NCBI GenBank assembly: GCA_002299245.1
Contig: DBOI01000002.1
Span: 1-20,619, forward strand
Source: Hydrogenovibrio sp. UBA650
Lineage (GTDB): Bacteria > Pseudomonadota > Gammaproteobacteria > Thiomicrospirales > Thiomicrospiraceae
Length of the DNA stretch: 20,619 bases
Direction: 5' to 3'
In this document: in pieces, positions 16,123 to 20,619 of the stretch
How the letters are laid out: every line of letters begins with the position of its first letter
How positions within the stretch are numbered: position 1 is the first letter of the stretch
Program-made: the position numbers and the translations under genes
The notes under the pieces: model-generated
Seen by the model: only the letters and a program-made list of their open reading frames with translations
What the model was told of the DNA's origin: nothing
The model's database searches: none

Positions 16123-17469
16123 TTATTCAGGTTTATAAGGTATTTGCATGACTTCGCGCAGATAACCAAGCATTTCCTGGCTATCCCAGATACTTCCTGA
16201 ATTAATTGCATAACGAATTCGCCCATTGGCATCAATCAAAAAACTGCTTGGATAAGCAAATACTTTCCAGTCTTCAGACACTTTGCCGTCATAGTCCATC
16301 AAAATAGGGAAATCGACCTTCACCTCTTTCACAAACTCCTCCATGATCTCCTGAGTATCTTTATAAGAGACCGATATCATTGCAAACCGATCTTCATCCA
16401 GATGGTCCAAAGCTCGGTTCATTGATGGAATTTCTTCAACACAGTGTGGGCACCAGGTTGCCCAGAAGTTTACTAACAGCGCTTTACCTTTGTAGTCCTC
16501 TGGTACTCTGATTTGCTGACCTTCAAGTGCTTTCAGACTAAATGATTGCATCTGTTTCGGTTTATCCAGCTTCACCATACCCGCAATGATTTTACTTTCC
16601 GGTGGGGTCAATTCAACAGGGTCCATCCGGGCAACTTGGTACTTCAGTTTATTGAGTAGTGCGATTTTTTGATCGACCACTTCAGGAATACGTTTGGCGG
16701 CATCCGCTGCCATCGGTTTTATATCCTGGTATTTAAAGTAACCATCGGTAGCGATCGGTACCTGAATGGTATTGACCAGACTGCCGCCCATTTTCAGGGT
16801 TCGTTCAGATAAGCCAATGGTGTTTGATTGAGCGCCTTGTTCCGGCTGTAGAATGGTAATTGGCAAGGCACTATTTGACGTGATTGGATACAACTCAGGT
16901 ACTTCACCTGCAACTGGTGCATTAACAAATAGGCTCGGGTAGAGCAGAACCAGGTTTTTGAATCGATTGCGCAGCTCTGCATCAGCTTGTTCCTGCCATT
17001 TTCGCAGGCCTCTCAAAACCGGAACAGCGCCCACATCCAAGGTAATCAATACCACTTGCTGATATTTCTCAGTAGCAAGATTGACAAGCTCGGCCACAAA
17101 ATCACCATCCATACCGCGCATGGTAATACGGCTGCGATCGACAAACAGGGCTTCTGGAGTGTCTAAATACCAAACATCACCAGATTTTGTCAGGCCTTTA
17201 ACCACCATGGCATCACCGTTATTCGGCCAGGCCGGTTCACCAATCCACAAATAAAGACGCTGATTAGGTTTTACGCTTTTTTCAGCCTTAAGAGTGGTTA
17301 GGGTATAGGTTTCGGAACGAGTTTCAATCTCTGACTGCGGTAGCTCAAACCACATGTCTCGATCCATAAAAGTAAACTCTTTGTTCTGTTTGTCATCACT
17401 GGCGACAGACAGCGTTGAAGTCACTAAGATGATTACAGACAGCGCAGAAACTAGGTTGAATTTAGACAT
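16123..17469 (-). CDS. Secreted hydrolase-like plus TlpA thioredoxin two-domain protein
   Basis: This 448-residue exported protein has a signal peptide at about 1-23. Residues about 68-245 look like an alpha/beta-hydrolase fold. The expected nucleophile elbow is the segment VVLITLDVGAVP at 139-150, which has no Ser in a GxSxG motif, so the domain is probably non-catalytic. Residues 305-440 form a TlpA/ResA-type thioredoxin with WCPHC at 339-343 and the cis-proline segment YPSSF at 406-410. It probably reduces or exchanges periplasmic disulfides. The ATG at 17469 is preferred over the in-frame TTG at 17484 because the signal peptide begins there and a promoter sits just upstream. It follows the rhodanese gene by 79 bases. 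The thioredoxin call is firm; the hydrolase-like call is inference from pattern. Confidence 0.82.
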   Translation of the reverse strand: MSKFNLVSALSVIILVTSTLSVASDDKQNKEFTFMDRDMWFELPQSEIETRSETYTLTTLKAEKSVKPNQRLYLWIGEPAWPNNGDAMVVKGLTKSGDVWYLDTPEALFVDRSRITMRGMDGDFVAELVNLATEKYQQVVLITLDVGAVPVLRGLRKWQEQADAELRNRFKNLVLLYPSLFVNAPVAGEVPELYPITSNSALPITILQPEQGAQSNTIGLSERTLKMGGSLVNTIQVPIATDGYFKYQDIKPMAADAAKRIPEVVDQKIALLNKLKYQVARMDPVELTPPESKIIAGMVKLDKPKQMQSFSLKALEGQQIRVPEDYKGKALLVNFWATWCPHCVEEIPSMNRALDHLDEDRFAMISVSYKDTQEIMEEFVKEVKVDFPILMDYDGKVSEDWKVFAYPSSFLIDANGRIRYAINSGSIWDSQEMLGYLREVMQIPYKPE

Positions 17470-17494
17470 TTTAATAGCACGCAAAATTTAATAT

Positions 17495-17510
17495 TAGAAT
17501 GCGCATTCTA
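17495..17510. repeat. Perfect 16-base palindrome upstream of the TlpA-like gene
   Basis: TAGAATGCGCATTCTA is a perfect 16-base palindrome in the 79-base gap after the rhodanese gene. Its - strand half TAGAAT is also the -10 box of the promoter described here, and GCGC forms the start-proximal discriminator. It could be an operator, or simply the symmetric result of a GC-rich discriminator. Confidence 0.5.
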
Positions 17511-17533
17511 CTTCGTTATGGTTGAGCTGTCGA
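17505..17533 (-). promoter_or_regulatory. Sigma70-type promoter for the TlpA-like gene
   Basis: Read on the - strand, TCGACA (5/6 match to the -35 consensus) is followed after exactly 17 bases by TAGAAT (5/6 match to the -10). A GC-rich discriminator, GCGC, follows. The start would be near 17498, about 29 bases before the ATG. This lets the TlpA-like gene be expressed without the rhodanese. Confidence 0.6.
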
Positions 17534-17548
17534 GTATTGATCAATCGT

Positions 17549-17980
17549 TTACTCGGGGTCGATAGTTGGCAGGCCTGCGTTTATCCATGCCTTAACCCCA
17601 CCTTTAAGGTTTCTAACATTCTTATAACCCAACTCTGACAGGGTGTTAGCCGCAAATGCACTGCGAATTCCCTTGCCACAAAAAACCACAATTGGTGCCT
17701 CTAAGTCCGGTACTTTTTTGTAGGTTTTGATCTCTAAATAACCGCGCGGAATCGACAGGTCATCTTTAGAAATTGCGCCTAAAATAGCTCGTTCACTAGT
17801 TTGACGAACATCGATTAGAATGATCGTTCTATTTTTCTGGAGTTCAGAGTTCAACTCTGTTGGGGTGATATGTTTTGCCTGTTCGATTTGGGCGCTTATT
17901 AACTGTTTTGCGCTTGGCGTAGCTTGGGCAAAAACTGAGGTAGAAAGTAATAAAATAAAAAAGGCCAGAAAAAACTTCAT
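17549..17980 (-). CDS. Secreted single-domain rhodanese
   Basis: This 143-residue protein has a signal peptide (1-18, cleavage after VFA) and one rhodanese domain. IILIDVR at 53-59 is the typical CH2A-like motif. The active-site loop is CGKGIRS at 101-107, with Cys101 as the expected persulfide carrier. The closing motif GGVKAWINAGLP at 127-138 is typical. It would transfer sulfane sulfur or bind thiols in the periplasm. GGAGGTG, a near-perfect ribosome site, lies just before the ATG, but it is part of a small hairpin. The TlpA-like gene follows on the same strand. Confidence 0.92.
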   Translation of the reverse strand: MKFFLAFFILLLSTSVFAQATPSAKQLISAQIEQAKHITPTELNSELQKNRTIILIDVRQTSERAILGAISKDDLSIPRGYLEIKTYKKVPDLEAPIVVFCGKGIRSAFAANTLSELGYKNVRNLKGGVKAWINAGLPTIDPE

Positions 17981-17984
17981 GATT

Positions 17985-17997
17985 CACCTCCCAGGTG
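17985..17997 (-). promoter_or_regulatory. Hairpin that covers the rhodanese ribosome-binding site
   Basis: On the - strand the leader reads CACCT-GGG-AGGTG, a five-base-pair stem with a three-base loop. The 3' arm contains most of the ribosome site GGAGGTG of the rhodanese gene. The stem could lower translation until melted or unwound. It is short, so the effect may be modest. Confidence 0.4.
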
Positions 17998-18020
17998 TTT
18001 ATTCATAACACATCAATAGC

Positions 18021-18050
18021 AGTATAACCCTTCAGCAAGGTTGGTTTCAA
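18021..18050 (-). promoter_or_regulatory. Sigma70-type promoter for the rhodanese gene
   Basis: On the - strand TTGAAA (5/6) and TATACT (5/6) are separated by 18 bases. Transcription would start near 18014, giving a leader of about 34 bases that includes the ribosome-site hairpin. Confidence 0.55.
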
Positions 18051-18101
18051 AGTCCTGAATTTAGCAGGCCTCTGTTTTCAATAGTGGCACAAAAAGAGCA
18101 C

Positions 18102-18131
18102 TTGACAGAGGGTGTATAATAATTCGATAAC
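18102..18131 (+). promoter_or_regulatory. Putative sigma70 promoter for sspA
   Basis: A perfect -35, TTGACA, lies at 18102-18107. The hexamer at the right distance is GATAAC at 18126-18131 (18-base spacer, 4/6 match). A perfect TATAAT at 18115-18120 lies only seven bases from the -35 and cannot pair with it. The pairing is therefore uncertain. A perfect ribosome site, AGGAGGT (18157-18163), precedes the ATG. Confidence 0.4.
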
Positions 18132-18168
18132 TTTTTAAAAAATAACTGATTTTACTAGGAGGTCTTCA

Positions 18169-18807
18169 ATGTCCGATATTCCAGTTACCAAGCGTTCCGT
18201 TATGGTTCTATTCTCTGACTCTAAAAGCCCAAGCTGTCACCGTGTTCGTTTGGTTGCTAAAGAGAAAGATATCCCGATGGATGTGATTGAAGTGGATGCG
18301 GATAACCTTCCTGAAGATCTTCTTGAGCTAAACCCATATGCAACCCTACCAACACTGGTTGATCGCGATCTAACGCTTTATGATCCACAAGTTATTATCG
18401 AATACCTGGATGAGCGTTTCCCGCACCCACCGTTAATGTCAGTTGATCCAATTTCAAAAGCTCGTGCTCGTCAAATGCTGCGTCAAATTGAGACCGAGTG
18501 GTACCCGCTGGTTGAAGCGATTACTTCAAGTGCTGATGAAGACGAAGTTAAAACTGCACGTCGCGACCTTCAGGAAAGACTGATTCAGTTGATTCCTGTA
18601 TTCGAGCACAAGCCTTTCTTTATGAGTGATGATTACTCTCTGGTTGATATCAGCATGGCAGTAATGCTATGGCGTTTACAGCATCTGGGTATTGACCTGC
18701 CAAAAAGTGCTAAACCAATTTTTGATTATGCGGATAAAATAATTGGGCGTGAAATGTTTGCCGAGAGCTTGTCGGATGATGAGCTTGATATGCGCGATAT
18801 CATTTAG
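18169..18807 (+). CDS. sspA: Stringent starvation protein A
   Basis: SspA is a glutathione-S-transferase-like protein that binds RNA polymerase and changes transcription during starvation, and it supports stress and acid resistance. This copy has 212 residues. The thioredoxin-like N-terminal half runs to about residue 85, with NPYATLPTLVD at 55-65. The conserved surface motif FPHPPLM lies at 84-90, as in SspA where it contacts sigma70-RNA polymerase. The helical C-terminal half follows. The N-terminal segment SPSCHRVRL replaces a catalytic GST site. AGGAGGT lies five bases upstream of the ATG. It is followed by sspB, as in most gammaproteobacteria. Confidence 0.96.
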   Translation: MSDIPVTKRSVMVLFSDSKSPSCHRVRLVAKEKDIPMDVIEVDADNLPEDLLELNPYATLPTLVDRDLTLYDPQVIIEYLDERFPHPPLMSVDPISKARARQMLRQIETEWYPLVEAITSSADEDEVKTARRDLQERLIQLIPVFEHKPFFMSDDYSLVDISMAVMLWRLQHLGIDLPKSAKPIFDYADKIIGREMFAESLSDDELDMRDII

Positions 18808-18829
18808 TAATTAAAAAAACTATTTATGG

Positions 18830-18864
18830 CTAGGCTTCGCATCGCGATTTGGCTTTGCCCCTAG
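18830..18864 (+). other. Inverted and direct repeats between sspA and sspB
   Basis: CTAGG at 18830-18834 pairs with CCTAG at 18860-18864. Inside lie two near-copies, GGCTTCGC (18833-18840) and GGCTTTGC (18851-18858). There is no T tract, so this is not a classic terminator. It might tune read-through or message stability. Confidence 0.25.
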
Positions 18865-18878
18865 TTAGTCGATTCAAA

Positions 18879-18907
18879 TTGTCCATTACTGAAAAGCAGA
18901 ATATAAA
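18879..18907 (+). promoter_or_regulatory. Putative promoter giving a near-leaderless sspB message
   Basis: TTGTCC (4/6) and TATAAA (5/6) are separated by 17 bases. The start would fall near 18914, only about four bases before the sspB ATG. No good ribosome site precedes that ATG, which is consistent with this, but co-transcription with sspA is equally possible. Confidence 0.35.
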
Positions 18908-18917
18908 CTGAGCACTT

Positions 18918-19382
18918 ATGATTTCTAATCGCCCCTATATGATTCGTGCCATGTACGACTGGATTGTCGATAATGGCTGGACACCTCACTTTCAAGTGGA
19001 TGCAGACTACCCGAGTGTGCAGGTACCGCAACAGTTTGTGCATGAAGGGGTGATTGTTCTCAATGCACATCCTGAAGCTGTTTTTGGCTTACTAATGGAC
19101 AATGATGGCTTCTCATTTAAAGCGCGTTTTCAAGGTGTTGAAGAAGCCGTCTTCTTTCCGCCAGAAGCAGTACTTGCAGTATTTGCTCGCGAGAATGGCC
19201 AAGGCATGCCATTTCCACCAGAACCCTATCCAAATGAAGCCGATGAGCCTGAAGAAAATACTTCTAAACTTGCAGCCGTAGAATCTGAACCTGAAGAAAG
19301 TAAGGAAAAAGAATCTAAGAAAACAGCAGCTACAAAATCTAAAGCTAAAAATAAAAAGCCTTCTCTATCTGTTGTGAAATAG
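18918..19382 (+). CDS. sspB: ClpXP protease specificity-enhancing factor SspB
   Basis: SspB delivers ssrA-tagged and other substrates to ClpXP. Residues 1-105 form the substrate-binding domain: RPYMIRAMYDW at 5-15, a VDADYPSVQVP strand at 27-37, LNAHPEAV at 48-55 and the ARENG segment near 90-94. A flexible acidic and Lys-rich linker (about 106-145) follows. The last residues, SLSVVK, match the ClpX-docking tail (LRVVK in E. coli). At 154 residues it is slightly shorter than the E. coli protein because of the linker. The ribosome site is weak. Confidence 0.95.
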   Translation: MISNRPYMIRAMYDWIVDNGWTPHFQVDADYPSVQVPQQFVHEGVIVLNAHPEAVFGLLMDNDGFSFKARFQGVEEAVFFPPEAVLAVFARENGQGMPFPPEPYPNEADEPEENTSKLAAVESEPEESKEKESKKTAATKSKAKNKKPSLSVVK

Positions 19383-19383
19383 T

Positions 19384-19418
19384 AATAACCCACTGAATCA
19401 AATCAGTTTGTTATTTTT
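19384..19418 (+). terminator. Terminator hairpin after sspB
   Basis: AATAAC (19384-19389) pairs with GTTATT (19410-19415) and ACTGA (19392-19396) pairs with TCAGT (19403-19407), with a two-base internal mismatch and a loop of ATCAAA. A run of five T residues ends at 19418. It begins two bases after the sspB stop and overlaps the end of the convergent COG0523 gene, for which a weaker T-rich tail is present on the other strand. Confidence 0.55.
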
Positions 19419-20461
19419 ACGATATTTTTAGGCCACGGGTCTACAAATTCATGACCACCAAACCCAAGTTCGATTTCACTATCCGTTAAAAAACACGTTT
19501 TCAGAGCTTCTGTAAAATGATCCACCTGAGTTTTATCTCCAATAATGGTCAGATCACAATAGCGATCTCCAAAACGTCCCGTGCCTTTAGCGACCTGTTG
19601 TTTGAGATGCTCAATTTCCATTTCTGTAATACCGTGGTTTTCATCTTCAACCACTCCGGCTCTCCAGGAACCGGTGATTTCTAAGCTAATACTGCCCGCA
19701 GCCTGATTCCAGAGCAGGGCATACTTGTCTCGGCTGGCGAGCCAGAAAAAGCCTTTGCTGCGATAAACTTTTTCTCCCAGATATTGCTGACAAACATCCC
19801 AAAGGCGTTGCGGGTGAAAAGGGCGATCATCTTTGATAACACGTGTGGTTAAACTATAAGGCCTGTCATTTTGCTGCTCGGACTCTAAAACAGGCTTTAA
19901 CTCCTCAATTAACTGTGCAACCTTGAAGTAATCGTATTCTGGCAGTTCAAGCAAAGATTCAAGCGGAAGCTTGCCAAAACGCACTGAAAGAGCGGCAACG
20001 TAAGGATTTATAGACTGAATTATTGAGGCGATCTCTTCAAGTTTACCTTCGGCTAAACGATCCGCCTTGGTAAAGAGTAAATGGCTGCAGAACATAATTT
20101 GTTCCACCAACAAGTTGGTGGTGTCGCGTTTTCCAAGCGCCATATTCTGCTGCATACTGGGTATGAGGTTTTGAGCATCATTATAGTCTTGAGCCAGCAT
20201 CAGGCTGTCTACCAAAGCAAAAACACCAACCAGCTTAAGTTGTGTCTGATCCTTAAAAAACTCGATAAGCGGCATTGGGTGGCTACTTCCGGAAGTTTCA
20301 ATGATGACAAGTTCCGGGTTTTGAGTTGATAATAGCTTGTCAATAGCCTGTTCGAGCGCTTCAAGGCCTTTTTGACTGCTCAATACACAGGAGGGAATGG
20401 TTTCAAAAATACTGTTATCTTCTTCAACAATGCCGGTGTTGCCAATTAACTCACCATCCAC
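19403..20461 (-). pseudogene. COG0523 (CobW/YjiA-like) GTPase, 5'-truncated
   Basis: The 352-residue frame matches a COG0523 metal-chaperone GTPase from just after its P-loop segment to the C-terminus. Visible motifs are the family opener DGELIG at 2-7, ETSG at 55-58, TKAD (guanine specificity) at 131-134 and a CobW C-terminal domain (about 200-345) with GRFGDR at 295-300. The first about 45 residues, including the GxxxxGK(S/T) nucleotide loop, are absent. The frame meets TGA four codons before the GTG at 20461, and I saw no P-loop in any - strand frame to the window end. The metal-binding CxCC is also replaced by CVLS at 25-28. It is probably a truncated remnant; a degenerate but expressed protein from the GTG is less likely. 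Confidence 0.65.
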
Positions 20462-20619
20462 ATCCAGAAATCATCATAACTCTCTTGCTATCGCATTAGC
20501 CTGTAACGGGCTACCACTCATAAATTCGTTATTTTTCTTTTTTATGAGTGATATCTATGGTCAAACTACAATTCGTTGCCCATCTGGACCTCCATCGCCG
20601 CTCCCGTTAGACCGACCGC
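20462..20619. other. Inverted-repeat-rich tail of unknown origin
   Basis: No gene is supported here. CACTCATAAA (20515-20524) pairs perfectly with TTTATGAGTG (20541-20550). GCTA/TAGC (20487-20500) and AGCC/GGGCT (20498-20512) form two overlapping alternative hairpins. The last 39 bases are about 67% G+C, unlike the rest of the window. GTTAGAC at 20605-20611 matches the GTTRRRY core of integron attC sites, but no convincing partner box or inner stem is seen. Confidence 0.4.

Noticed and set aside
17470..17484. TTG start for the TlpA-like gene
   Set aside because: The signal peptide begins at the ATG at 17469 and the upstream promoter fits that start; the TTG has no ribosome site.
20556..20610. 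Small + strand ORF starting MVKLQFVAHLDLH
   Set aside because: It has only 17 codons, no ribosome site and no recognisable family.
20553..20619. Full integron attC site
   Set aside because: GTTAGAC fits the core, but the best partner, GTCAAAC, has a mismatch and the inner L boxes do not pair; it is reported only as a possibility.

Overview
This window looks like chromosomal DNA from a gammaproteobacterium. The evidence is an adjacent sspA/sspB pair, a complete EF-P beta-lysylation set (epmB, efp, epmA), an MSHA-type pilus/secretion gene order and an RmuC protein. Three predicted secreted proteins have sulfur or thiol folds (DsrE-like, rhodanese, TlpA-like thioredoxin). This would fit an aquatic sulfur-oxidising lineage such as the Thiomicrospira/Hydrogenovibrio group, but that placement is inference. 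One sampled 60-base line in the msh genes is about 33% G+C, one in sspA about 42%, and the last 39 bases about 67%.

Left part (1-11350, all + strand): a tight eight-gene unit for an MSHA-type, type IV pilus/type II secretion-like envelope machine. The order is mshM-like ATPase with a SPOR-like end, secretin lipoprotein mshL, mshN-like TPR protein with a long acidic cytoplasmic arm, assembly ATPase mshE with tandem c-di-GMP-type motifs, platform protein mshG, then mshI-, mshJ- and mshK-like alignment proteins. Gaps are short and two junctions overlap. No prepilin gene is present, and the I-J-K block lies after G instead of before L. A likely promoter (extended -10) with three TTTAGTT repeats one helical turn apart lies in front of the unit.

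Middle part (11388-16104): rmuC (+), a secreted DsrE-like protein (-), then epmB (-) divergent from efp-epmA (+). EpmB makes (R)-beta-lysine and EpmA attaches it to EF-P Lys34. EpmB lacks the usual N-terminal segment. A strong terminator-like hairpin with a T7 tract lies inside the first codons of epmA, so efp transcripts may mostly stop there.

Right part (16123-20619): a secreted rhodanese followed on the same strand by a secreted two-domain protein (inactive hydrolase-like region plus TlpA thioredoxin), each with a recognisable sigma70-type promoter. Next come sspA and sspB (+), a terminator between convergent genes, and a COG0523 GTPase (-) that lacks its P-loop segment and its CxCC motif and is probably 5'-truncated. 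The last 158 bases are rich in inverted repeats, turn GC-rich, and may be a recombination junction. I found no rRNA, tRNA, CRISPR array or transposase gene. No gene-free stretch exceeds 300 bases.
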